Shown here: one piece after another, positions 34,628 through 47,613 of the stretch
Layout: each line of letters starts with the position of its first letter
How positions within the stretch are numbered: position 1 is the first letter of the stretch
NCBI GenBank assembly: GCA_032622095.1
Contig: CP136061.1
Coordinates: forward strand, 129,902,754 to 129,966,753
Direction of reading: 5' to 3'
DNA: 64,000 nt
DNA from: Siphonodentalium dalli
Lineage: Eukaryota; Mollusca; Scaphopoda; Gadilida; Siphonodentaliidae
Program-made: the position numbers and the translations under genes
Notes under the pieces: model-generated
The model's input: only the letters and a program-made list of their open reading frames with translations
Told to the model about the DNA's origin: nothing
Database searches by the model: none

Positions 34628-35855
34628 TATTATATATTTTGGAAGATCTGTGTGTGTGAGTGCGTGTGAGGGTGTGTGGGTGTGTGTGTGTGTGAGGGTG
34701 TGTGTGTCTGTGTGTCTGTATATCCCGAATATCACGGGATTTCGATGAAACTTGGTATGTGTGGGTACTTTCGGCCGGGGAGTGGCATAGGCCTATTAAT
34801 TTGCCCGTGCGACGTTACCTTGACCTTGAAATCGGGTCAATTCAAGGTCAAATCGCCAATTTTGATGGGATTTCGACGAAATTGTATACATAGGGTTACT
34901 TTTGTCCACTGAGTATTTTGGACGGGTCGTGACCCCGACCTGACATTGACCTTCAAAATGATCAATTCAAGGTCAAATCGGGTAAAACCGGATGGATTTC
35001 GACGGGCACATTTGTCGGGTACTTTTGTCCGGGCAGTGTTTTGGACTGGTCAAATCGTGACCCCACTTGACCTTCAAAATGGACAATTCAAGGTCAAATC
35101 CCGGACGAAGTCGGGTCACCTTCTAGTCTATTATATATTTTGGGAAATCTGTGTGAGTGTGTGTGTGTGGGGGTGTTGTGTGTGTGTGTGTGTCTGTGTT
35201 CGCGATGGACTCGAATACGGCCGAGCCGATTTAGATGAAACTTGGTATGTGGGGGGTACTTTCGGCCGTGGACTGGCATGGGCCTGTTAATTTGCCCGTG
35301 ATACGTGACCTTGACCTTGAAATCGGGGTCATTTCAAGGTCAAACGCCCGAGTATCGCGGTATTTCGATGAAAATTAGTGCCTAGGGTTATTTTTTCGTA
35401 TGGGGAGTGTCGTAAGCCTATTCGTTTGCCCGTGCGACGTGACCTTGACCTTGAAATCGGGTCAATTCAAGGTCGAGTACGAAATTTGATACCTAGGGAA
35501 AATTTTGTTCGGAGAGTGTTTTGGACGGGTCAAATCGTGACCCCGACCTGACCTTGACCTTCAAAATGATCAATTCTATGTCAAATCGGGTAAAACCGGA
35601 TGGATTTCGAAGGGTACTTTTGTCGGGTACTTTTGTCCGGGCAGTCTTTTGGACGGGTCAAATCGTGACCCCACCTGACCAGGCTGACCTTGACCTTTAA
35701 AATGGACAATTCAAGGTCAAATCGCGCAATTCGCCGAAAAGCAGAGGGGAAACAGCCCGGACGAAGTCGGGTCCACTGCTCGCGAATTTTGATGGGATTT
35801 CGACGAAATTTGATACGTGGGCCACCAGCTAGTTGCAATCTATTTTCAACAAACA
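34628..35855 (-). repeat. Two tandem copies of the gacccgacttcgtcc repeat family
   Basis: Copies start at about 34628 and 35128 with tctattatatattttgg and a (TG)n tract, and end near cggacgaagtcgggtc (35101-35116 and 35759-35773). The interior repeats accttgaccttgaaatcggg and tttcgacgaaatt-like segments. Orientation is opposite to that of the 56-61 kb copies. Confidence 0.8.
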
Positions 35856-35919
35856 ATTTCTCAGTAGCTATTTACATATAGATATAAAGAATAGGATTTG
35901 TCTGTACGCTCTTTATAGA

Positions 35920-36066
35920 TTAGTTTGTTTTCACTGTGGTCCACGACATTCAACATAATAATGAGTATAATTCAATATGGACTTATATGTGGTTCAGGTA
36001 TAAGCACATAGTGAATTATACTCATTATTTTGTTGAATGTCGCGGATCACAGTGGAAACAAACTAA
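35920..36066. mobile_element. Hairpin foldback element, ~60 bp arms
   Basis: Inverted arms share tagtttgtttccactgtg-, gacattcaacaaaat- and aatgagtataattca-like sequence around a short spacer. Probable MITE; no target duplication fixed. Confidence 0.8.
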
Positions 36067-36571
36067 TATATACATCTGGTGCTTAAATAAGGCCATAGTG
36101 AGCGTATTTGTCTTTATATATTTTTTTAATTTTATTTTTAAACTCAGTTATACCCCACTCCCCGCCAGGGTACCCCGCGTAACCACATCAAATTTGGTTT
36201 AAATGGGTCCAGGTGTCTGGGAGGAACAAATCTGGACAGACAGATCTTACTCTTCATATATATATGTCAATAGCTACTGTTGACTATCAATACACGTGTT
36301 AAAATTGTTAATATCAAAATTAAGTTTTCGGACAGTACGGCAACTTCTTAACATTCTTCAAAATAGTTAAGTGTAACGTATACGTGACTGGGAATCATCG
36401 CCCTAAAAGTTGGGAACGTTTTTACAGCAACTAAAGCGTGTAATTAGCAGCTCGCGTTCGTATGATCTACCTTTTCTCATTTCAAACTTGCGTTGCCATA
36501 GTTTCGATGTCCAATTGAATAGCGTCCAATGTATCGAATGTGTGTTAGTGACCGTTTCCTCTCCATATCAG

Positions 36572-36752
36572 AATACGCTCGAGAAGAGACAGACCATGCT
36601 TCAGCAATATTGGCTTCATCCCTTCAACTTCAATTGCCACGCTGGCAAATGGGTATCAACAATCAGAAGTTGGTACAACAACACATCCGATAGAAGATGG
36701 AATATAGAATGCACACATCATAATCTGGGTGACGAGATTAATTATGAAACAA
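36572..36752 (+). other. Dermatopontin exon A
   Basis: Acceptor after a pyrimidine-rich ctctccatatcag; donor gtaagt. Sixty codons plus one base. Carries the first Cys pair and the first D-R-R-W repeat. The frame is also open upstream, so an unspliced start cannot be fully excluded. Confidence 0.8.
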
Positions 36753-39700
36753 GTAAGTTACGACTGCCAATCAAATCAACACCCTCTAGCCGGTATAACC
36801 GCCCCGTGATTGGTTCCACAGAATCGGTAGCCGAAAAGTCGTTTTATGAGGGACATATGTTTATAATAAATCAATCCCGGACGACACTAACTGAAGTACG
36901 AAAAAATAACGTCACAAAGAGTGGTTGTCACATGATAATGCACATCCATTACTAATTTTAAGAGCACTTTTCTGTTTACTGAAACCGAATACTTTATAGC
37001 GCCTAACCCACAACAGAATTGTGTTCGCAGGCGCTGCTACATAAAAGAGCCGATAAAAGTATATATACAATAAAAACAGATTGGGTAAGAAATACGTGAG
37101 GTTTAAAATAACTGAACCGAAGAGATACGCGAATCCTAAAAAGATGCTCAAATTACATATGTAGTTAAAAGTCAGTCTGAGAAATAAAAATCATAAATCT
37201 CCATTAACGACAAGATTAAGTCTGACTCCATATGCCATTTTGAAAAGGTGAGTTTTTAAAAGTTTGCGGAATTCCATAACCTCACTAATAAATCTGAGAT
37301 CGTCGGAAGATTGTTCCACAAGGTAAGTGCGGCAACACAGAAAGCTAATGTGCTGGCTCGGAGATGATATTTCCTCTGTCCATTTGTCCAGGCTTTTGCT
37401 GATTGCACCGGCGGTCCTTATAGTTGGTGGTATGATAGATGTTTTGAGTCCCCACGTGAGAGTCGCCTCTATTTGAAAATCTAGATATTTCCTGATTTTT
37501 CTGCCTTGTTGCTGTACGTTGTAATCGCTAGGCACGGCAATATCTATCATAAGACATATGTTGTAACGGTCTTTGACAATAATGTCTGGTCTGTTGTAAC
37601 TTGCAAGATAATGGCAGGTCAGTGTGTACCTGCGTGTCATATATTAGTGTGATGTTATCTTTTGTTTTCGGTTTTGTAGTTGGTGTCCGTACCATTTGTT
37701 AGATATGTCCAGTCCATATTGTTTGCATAAGTTCCAGTGATAATGGGCTCAAGCCCTGTTATGTGGCTCCATATTTCAGTCGTAGCTAGGATCTGACATG
37801 CTCACAGAAGGTGTTCAACTGTCTCGAAACTTGCGGCAGAGCCTTCAAAATTGCGTGTATTAGCCATCCGTACGTTGCCTCGCTATATGTGCCTTCATTT
37901 TTCATGTCATTAAAGTGCTGACCATGCACAAGTTTATCTGCATATAACCCTACTTGTTTTTCGCGGATTTTCTTTTGAGTTCTGATTTTATTCGTTTAGC
38001 ATTTTCTGTTGCATCTGCATCATTTGTATGCACCCCTTCTAGTTCGAATTCGTTTCTGACTTTCGTTGCTATTTTTTTTATTGAATACCACCCTTTGGTT
38101 TGGGCATATTCGGTAACAGATCGCTCATATCTATCTTGTGGTTGATGTTTTCGTGTACTTGTCCTATCGCACGTTTTCGTGTATTCATCCTGTCTCAATA
38201 CTGCTGTTGTATATGCTGTTATAATTTCAACAAGCCCCCTACCTCCCTCACCACGATTCATTACAATCTGTGGACATCGGCTTTTGTTATCCATTCCATA
38301 GGCCGTGACCAGTTTTTTCTGTCGGTTATTGATCTCGTATATTTTCCATTCAATGACACAAAAACAAAGTCAGAACAGGAATGGTTACTGTGTTGATTGC
38401 CTAATTTTTTTTATTTGCATTAAGTTTACTTTGTAGCACTTGTCTTACCCTTCTCTTATACTCTTTTGCTATTTTACTTTTCATATTCTCATGCTCTATT
38501 CAATCACTCTTCAACTCCCAGACAATTATATGTTCCTTCTTGATCTAACTCGTTTGTTACTCCGTCTGCTACGTGTATGTCTCCTGTTTTCAAAATTTTG
38601 CGATCTATGGAAGATAATTTTGCACACTTCTGAAATCCAAACTCCATCTTGATGTCTTCACTAAACGTTTAACCAGATGTATCTGATTCTCAATTTCATC
38701 ATCACTCTATGTATATGACTTGATGCCGTCCATGTAGAAGAGGTGCGTTAGTTTAAACATATTTTATTAGCAAAAAATAGCTAATTGGATTGGGGCACAA
38801 GTTATTGCTAACTCATTGACGCCCCTTTCCAACAAACAATTGACAATTAACAAAAGAGTTAGGCTTCATGCCTGCAATACATATAATATAAAGGTATACT
38901 AAGAACACTTTTTTAATTTATGAAATGTTCTTCGATCTTGCAGTGATTGCCAGCCCATTTTATAAATAATCTAGGTATGGAACATGGGCGAGTTAAGCCC
39001 GATACAATTCGAGCCGCATCTATGTGCAATTTGTCTGGCGTATTTAGAAGATAATTTGGAGCACAGTCCCAGATAATATCTCCATATTCCATAAGAGGAA
39101 GAATGTAAGATCTGTACATTAGATTTAGGGATTCGTGACTAGTTTATATTTCATTTTCTAAGCTTGGATAATCGACCAGGAACACGATTTACTATTTAAT
39201 GTATTTGTATATCCCACCATAAATTTGATTGAAAGTTTAAATCAAGTTGTTTTTGAGAATCCATTTCCTCGAGTTGGGGGTTACCAAAAAGAATTGGGAG
39301 CAATGTTGGGGAGTCTTTTTGGGGAGATACTTGTGTCACTAGCAGAGTCTGGTCAGTGATTCTAAATCTTGATGAATATCGTTAAAGGTACTCAACCCGT
39401 AAAGAGGGTCCCCATCTCAACAGATTCCAACAACAACAATCCGATCAGAGGGTCCTATATTACTATTTCTTTGGCTTTGGGGGTAAAAAAAAATATTTGA
39501 TTCGAGTCGAGGAACCCATCAAACAAAGCTCAGAGTTATTAGATATTGATTTTTGAAAATTCTTATGTTCTCGAGATGAGTACCAATAACTGCCGTCAAT
39601 TTGGTAACATGCTCGAGATTTTACGCCAAAATAATATTCAAACAGACAAGGATGGATAACTCTATGATCAAGTGGGTAATAACAACGAATTTTTTACTGT

Positions 39701-42700
39701 CTTCTGGGCCAGAAACAATTCCCGATAATGAAAAATAATAGATTTCTAAAATCGATATCTAACAAATCTGAGCTTTGATGGGTGACTTCCTCGACTCGAA
39801 TCAAATATTTTTGACCCCCGAAGCCATTGAAATAGTAATTGAGAGGAGTTTTATCGGGTTGAGTACCTTTAACGTATGTGAGGAATAAAAAAGGGCCGAT
39901 TACTGAGCCCTGGGGGGGGACTCCTGATGAAAGTTGTCTGAAGGGGGGTGCAGTATTATTCAAAATTACCCTTCGCTCTCTGTCTATTAGATAGCTCTGG
40001 AGCCAAGTTAAGAGATCACCGGTAACCCCATACCTCATAAGTTTGAGAAGAAGACCTCTGTGCCCAACTCTCTCGAATGCTTTAGAAACATCACAACACA
40101 AATTACAGCACAAGACAGTATGCAAATGTTCTTCGAGGGAGCGGCATATCTCATGGTGTAATTCTAATAACGAGAATGTAGTGATGTGTCCAGGAAGGAA
40201 GCCAGATTGGTACTTATGTATCAGGTGATTGGTTTCAAAATGTTGAGTTAAAGTTTTCATGACTAATTTTTCAAATATTTTCCCCAACACAACACAAAAT
40301 GGATATTGGGCGGTAATTACTGGCATGAGCATGATCATCTTTTTTGAAGATTGGAATTACAATTGCTTGTTTCAATGTCATGGGGAATGTGCAAGTATAA
40401 ATAGATTTTTTGAAAATGATATAAAGTGGTTCCACTATAACATCAGCAGCCTCCTTTAACATTCTGGCGCTTATTTCATCATGTCCATGGGCTTTATTAA
40501 TTTTGAGAGACCTGATTTCTCCAAGAATTAGTTTTTTCTCAATTGACACCGATGATATGGTACTCTTACATTGTGTATCAAAATCAGAGAAAGGGGAAGG
40601 TTCGTTGTCGATGTTCCCACTATTTGTGAAGAGGTGCGTTAATGCTGTAGTCCCGGTTTTATCCTTTATGGTAGAACCCGACTCAGAAGCAATCCATTCT
40701 GATAGTGGGAACAAACTAGTGCAGATTAATAGAAGTGATAATGCATCTCCCTGAAAAATACATCGGGATATCTTAATACTTTGTTTGAATTGTTCCATTT
40801 TCATGGTGAAGGTCTATCTTGGTGTTCCATCTCTTCGTATTGTGCTCCAGAAAATTGACATGAGGGCTGGCTCGGTACATTTTCAGGGATTCTACCGGTA
40901 CATCTAGTATCCAACTATGCGGCACATTATCGAACGTCAATCCAAGCAATACACCGGTTTCGCTTCTTTTTTTCCTGCTGTATTCCATTCTATTCTTGTT
41001 CAGGAGTAGTATGTCCTTGTAGCCATATGTGCCCGGCAACACCCTTTTTGCTCTACTGGTATAATGTTACTGGCTGAGAGATAACTGTACAGTCACTCTG
41101 TAAGAACAGATGTTAGAAGTTTGTACGTGGTTTGTAGACATGTGATAGGTCTGTAATTTTGGGGGTTGTGTGTTTGTTGAGACTTCGGTAAAAGTGTGAT
41201 AATTCCGGTCGTTGGCCAATCGGGTGCACTTTTTTTGTGACTATTTCTGTAATGTATGTGTTAGGTATTGATGGCAAATTGAATTTCTTGAACAAAAACA
41301 TCTGAGCAGAGTCGATGCCTGGTGATTTCAACCTGGTATTTTTGCTATATCTGTTGTACCTCTTCTATTATATCATGCTAGTACTGTTCTGTTGTGTCAC
41401 TGTTGTTTTCTGCCTGTCTATTGAGCCAATGGGCTTGTCGATTGTGCTCAATAGCTGTCCCCATATAGTGCGCCATAATCTGTCGACGGCAGCTTCACAT
41501 GGTGCGGGGATTCACCCTTCGGTGCTTTTTCGGTGCTTCAGATGCTATCGCATAGCATAATCGATAAGAAAGAGAAGAATTTATTACAAGTATTACATTG
41601 TTGTTGGGGCGTACTAAATACAGAAACGCACCAGAGTGAATAAAGTGCCGGTGTCATGGCGTATGTTAAAACCCCATACCTCTTGGGTTATTGAGTTGCG
41701 CTACAACAAACGTGTGCAGTAACTCATGTCAATCAATGTACGGTTTTGTAAGATTATTCGCCTATAGTTTATACAAGTAATATGGATGTCAACTATCATT
41801 ATTCCGAAATTTAAGACTAAAAATAGTAAAAAGAAATGGAGGAAAAAATATTTTAGTTGCGGATAAAATTGTTCTATGATCATGGTGATCGTGGTGATTT
41901 CAGATAATGGTGACTCCCCTGAATGCTTGCATGCTGGAGTGAGAAATATTTGTAAATGGGCAGCGCTCAGTTCAAAACATATATGGCAGATTCTGGTGCC
42001 GAAAAAAAATACGACGCATTTGTAACCAGTTACTGGGTTACAAAAGCGCCCTGGTTTTTTTTTTGCATTTGGAGTTACATTAGGAAGTCGTGTGTTAGCT
42101 CCGAAAAGTAACAAGTCGTGTGTTAGCTCAGACCAGTAACCCGGTTACAGATGCGCCCTATTTTTTTTTTGGCATTTGGCGTGAAGTAGTTTCAAAAATG
42201 CGACGTGTTTTTTTGTCGCAAAGTTACTCTAGAAACCCTTTTTAAACAAGGATGGGTGAAATATTTTCATTTTCCTAGTAGGAGTTATTCTCTGATAAGC
42301 ATTTGTAACTATATGTAACAAAAACACGTCGCGTTTTTTACTTTTAACCTATGTAACCCGGTTACAAATGCATAATGTATATTTTGTGCACCAAATCTGG
42401 ACATATCTAGTTCAAACCCGCCACAACACGTATAAATATGGACGAGAAGAACAACTATATGTATACGATTTTGGATCGTACCCTTTCTTTTTTTCTGATG
42501 AGTTATGCCTTCAGCTCTGCTTCGTATAGCAATCCGAATTTACTAGATTGTCACATCTATGAATGAAGCGTGTACATAAATTGTGGTTGGAATTTGGATG
42601 GTTAATGTTGGATTTTCATGCAGTAGCTATATTCAAACTCGCTAAATTAATGCAACTGTGATGGGAATTGTGGAACCAAATGCTATAATAAACGTCTCGG

Positions 42701-45700
42701 CTGCACTGAAAGGTCGGTCGCTTTGTCAGTAGCACTAATTTGATCACAATTTAAATTTTCCGAACTACGTCGGAGTTGATACTTAGTATTTTCATCATGC
42801 CGAGCCGTCAAAATTAAAGAAAGAATGGAAACCAGGCAATCCTGAAAATACACCTACCAGGCGTATACATTCCATTTTTCAGATTGCATTTTTCAGATCG
42901 TATACATTCCATTTTTCAGATTGCATTTTTCATATTGCAAATCAAGAAATGCAACATGACATAAATAATCAGACTAAGTGTTAATATTTCGATCAAAGAC
43001 TAAAATTACTAAATAAGCCAGGTTCAACCACACACGTGGAACTTAAAGTGTGTTGTCATTGGTAACAAATCGCCTACCAGACTGTACGTACAAGGTCAAA
43101 CATTTAGATGTTGTGTCAAAAGTGTAGCATTGAGAATCGGGCGGCAACGAGGAATAATCCAATCTTCTGTTAGCTGTAAAGTTCAAACATATTTTAATGT
43201 ATCATTAATGTACACTTGGGATTGGGGCACAATTTATACAACTTAGATCATATATAGCTCATCTCCCCATACAATTACAACAAGTTATTATAATAACAAG
43301 ATGGTATATAATATGTTTAAATTGCTGTATGAGTTACCAGATCCATGTTCGATATTTGAGTTCATTTAGTTTAATTACTGATTGTCGACATTGGAGAGAT
43401 GCGTTAGTTAGTTTGGTTAAAACTTTGGGGTACTAAAATGACTGAGATCATCACGATCCAGAGGTGGTAACTTTTTTAACTGGTAAAACGACTTGTAGCA
43501 ACTACATGTATATATTTTTGAACTTCTGCAAATATTAATTTGTTTTTTTTATTACTAATGGCTGGTGTACCTTTTAGGAGGTGAGTGATATTGTATACAG
43601 AAAAGCCGTACGCTTGTGACTGGTATTGGGGGTATAAAAAAAAGTAATGGTGGGCGTCTTCAATTTCGTTTCCACAATCACAAAATGGGCTAACTGCTAT
43701 ATATGGTTTTCGAATTTGTTGTGATTTGTTTCTCAGTTTGGTATGTATTATATTGTTTTTTTGGTGGAACCGGTATAATAGTAGTTGGGGTTTGGGTATG
43801 TAGTATATAACTTTAAGGAATATCTTGAATTCGTGTAAGCTTTCAGCTTTGGTTACGATGTCGGGAAGTTTATTCCAAGTTTTTGTCATGAACGATTTTC
43901 TAAAATGTTCGGTTTCGCAATAATATGCGTAGAATGTCGCCAGGTCTTCTGAAGGAATAGCCCGAAACATCGCCGGCTCATGTCGGTAGGAGTATACTTA
44001 AGTAGCTAGGTGCGTCAGCATTTATTATTTGGTAGAGCGTTTGTAATTTGTGAAAGACAGTACTGGGCAGACTCGTATTATTTTCTACTGATATTCGGCA
44101 TGGTGGACTCGATTCAGGATTTCATAGTTATGGATGATCTGATAATCTTTTTTTCTTCTTTTTTTTCGTTGTCTTCTTAGTTAATTATTTTTTTAGATTA
44201 AAGACAATTAAGTATATCGGCGACCGCATGCAATATGGACAGCTAGTCCCCACAACCGGATTATTGTTTACACGTTAATTCTACTGAAAGTTGAACACGA
44301 TTTCTCAAAACGTGGAGCTTTGGCACTGTATTATCGCATGACTTTTCCTGCCATTTGCATAGCCACATCAATACTATAGTAAAGAGTTAGTTAGACGTAC
44401 ATGTGGCTCAGATTGGTATAAAAGTTGACGACTGATGTTGTCTTTGTTAATTTAAGGTGACTATATAAACGACTGGGACAGACTGATGGCGTTCCAATGT
44501 CCAGGCGAAGGCTTCGTAAAGGGTCTTTACAGCAGACACGACAATGGCGTGGGAGACAGAAGATGGAAGGTCACATGTGCCAGAGTCCAGGGTGCGTTTA
44601 ATACAACAAATTTAATAATTTCTTTACTAAAGTGGAATCTCCCATTCAATTTATAAGTTTACTTTGAAATGGTTCATCGGATGGAAGGTTGGGGAAATAT
44701 AAGCATGCAGTGACGACAGATAATGTGCAGAAACATTAATTTTCATTGGTGGGAAATGTTCAGATTATAAGTTTTAATTAAACTTAACGACAAATGGCCA
44801 TTTGAGCTTATTATTCGAACTTCCCCTGTGGGAACTACTATTCAATGAGTATTTAGTGTAAAACAGGATAAGTCCTCCACAGAATTATGTGTCCTCCACA
44901 GACAGAATTATATGTCCGCCTATTCGGATTCTCACATGAACGTGGCGATAGGGGTAGGTGCGTCTCCAACGTTGGACAAGATTTTCAGTTTTAGTGAATT
45001 ATTTTGAAAATAGCCATCAGTTGGAAATGTCCAACTATTAAGGGGGTGTTGGGTTTGAACTTGGGGCAGTTTGATGGACCGGTTTAAAACATTATTTCAA
45101 GCTCTGGGGGGAGGTGGGCGTCTGGGGTGTAAAACGATTCCTTTGACTTAGAAATCTCGGGTCTGGTTCAAGAGGGATATAATTGGAAATTCAAATGTAT
45201 AGACTCCGCCCTGTTACAGGTAAGTAAAGTGATGTGGGGGTACTACGCTCAGGAATAGATAATACAATAGTTTAAATTTTATACAAAAATTGGCTACGCA
45301 CAACTTAATATACTTTGAAACGTGATCGTTTCATCACCAAATTGTAAATACACGTATAACGTGTTATACAGTTTTTATAAATGTCACAAAGACGAATTAA
45401 GTTGAAAGGTTGATAGTTTTATTACAAATATGGATTTGTTGCGTTTATATTTAGTCAAAGCCAAATTGCAGTCAGATGCTTACATAAAACGAGAATGACC
45501 TCCCTCCATTTGAATGTAGACAGCATGACCTAGAACGCACCAGGGTCCAGTTTTTAATATGTACGAGTGCATGCATGTTAGCCTACTACTTATAAATGAA
45601 AATGACAGCGAAGTCTATCAAAAAAATTAATAAAGTTCCCTCTCACGATCTCCAGGTGAGATATCACGGGTATATATATCCATTTAACTTGTGACGAAAC

Positions 45701-47558
45701 ACTCAAAACAGTGGAATTTTAAGAATTATTCTGTTATAAAATCTGGAAAGTGTGCTTATATAGCTTACAAATGATTGAGTTTTTATCACATTCATCAGAC
45801 AAAATATCCGGCAATATTTTTTGAAATATCAGGAATTTTAGGTAAAACTTTAAGTTTATGGCCGCAGCGTAAATTCCGTTACTTGTTTCTTATTCGGAAA
45901 TTTGGGAAAATGTGGAAAATGACCATGGCAACATCTTTAGTAAGGTGAGACAATATTGGTGAAATAAAATCCGTGTTAAAAATTCCTCGGAAAATGGGCA
46001 AATTCAGAAAATAAACTGAAGTTGTCTAAAACAACTTCAGGTTTATAAATGACCACCTCCGCCAAACGTTTTGGGCCGAAAATGTTGGGTAGAGTTAACA
46101 AAAATAGTGTATAATTTCAGTTTTCCCTCTGCTCAGTCGGGGAAAATTTATAAAAATGTGTCAAATGATCAAATATTCATAAATGGCCACCTGGGCCAAA
46201 GTTTTTGGGCCGAATGGTCCGAAAAGTGGGTCGTAATATAGTTCCCGCTCTGCTCGGTTGGGGAAATTTGGAAAATGTGGCAAATTTATGACAATGGCAA
46301 CGTCTTTAATGAGGTAGACGAATTGTGGGGTTAAAAAAATGAAGACATCGAATTTCGGTCGTGGAATGTCCCCGCGGGAACCGCTGGCTGGCAGGTAAAT
46401 CTGCCAGACTGCCTGCTTTTTCAACCATCATCCAGCATCATCAGAAACCTTGACCATCTCAGCAAGTTTCTTGACCTCGCAAATGCACTACAGTAGCCCT
46501 CGGGGTTTTAGTATTGCGAGCTGTTGGCCACTTCCATTTCATTGTCACGGATGTACATGTATTCGAGCAACGTTATGGACTTCAAACAGGCCCACGCACA
46601 TTGCCAGTTGCAGACCACGCGTTGGTCGGTACTGACAGAACCATAGCCGCAAAGTGGGCTACCTCACGTTTATCTCGGCCTCGGGACCTTTGGTGGGCCA
46701 CATCGACCATAGTGTGAGCTAGCGGGCCAGGAATCTTGCGTTTCTTGGCACAATGGCTAACTTCCAATATCGGGCAATACACTCATGACCCCTTCATATA
46801 GAGGCTCATGGGCGAGGAGTTAAATTGTTTTGCCCTTGACCTCGCGGATCGCGGCGTGAACGTTCTGACATTGCCACACGGTAGGTCTTTGGCGGCGGAG
46901 CTCTTCATTGTTTCTATAGTCTTCAGTCAGTTTCCGGGTCCATTCTGATTGTGCAGTCTTGAAGTTATTATATGGCCTTATCGTGGCGGTTGCGTTCCCG
47001 AGCTCCGTAGCACAGTAAAGAGGAAATTGCTTTCAATAATCGCTAGCGCATTCACAACTGCTCCATCGAGAAGCATTGCAACTGAAGTCATTCGTGTGTG
47101 TCTTTTGTTTTTAAAAAGCAGCCATACTTCATGATGCATGTATTGGCTGTGTGCATCCCCTGCTTAATTAACACGACCTTCGTCGGTATCGCCATGCAAT
47201 GTAACATCTTGACTTGAAACGTATTTTATTTGCATATAATACAAAAGGGATCGGGGCACAAGTTTTTTCAACTTATGAAGCCCCTCTCCCAATACAATCG
47301 ATTTAGATACAAAATGTTTACAAGATGACAGCTGAACATATTTACATGCAAGATTTTGTGATTTTATGGTGATTGGTGTAGTGCCTTCCTGAGCATATTG
47401 CTATATATGGGTTATGGATGATTTGATAGCTATAACATTTGGTGGGGTTTATGTGATTTTTCGTTCGTCTTAACTGATGTTGGAGCAGGGTTTTGTCAAA
47501 GGGGTATTTTCTTCATATATAAATAAATATACATATACACACACACATACATATACAC

Positions 47559-47613
<55 letters not shown>

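Larger units (their letters stand above)
37180..41560 (-). mobile_element. RLE-type LINE, 3' part, interrupted
   Basis: Broken frames on the minus strand follow the order of a restriction-like-endonuclease LINE: KSPGID (41331), KGCYGYKD-like (near 41020), a second Asp box variant near 40940 ([10 protein letters not shown]), IFQGDALS (near 40750), then after an inserted element YMDG (38730), GEGGRGL (near 38250), WNLCKQYGL (near 37730) and finally RPDIIVKD...MIDIAVPSD (37590). The last is PD-x13-D, the RLE endonuclease signature. Frameshifts and stops make it dead; the 5' end is missing. Confidence 0.8.

Noticed and set aside
36410-36571. In-frame upstream extension of dermatopontin exon A from ATG 36410
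   Set aside because: It does not look like a signal peptide and a pyrimidine-rich acceptor separates it from the conserved part, though read-through cannot be fully excluded.
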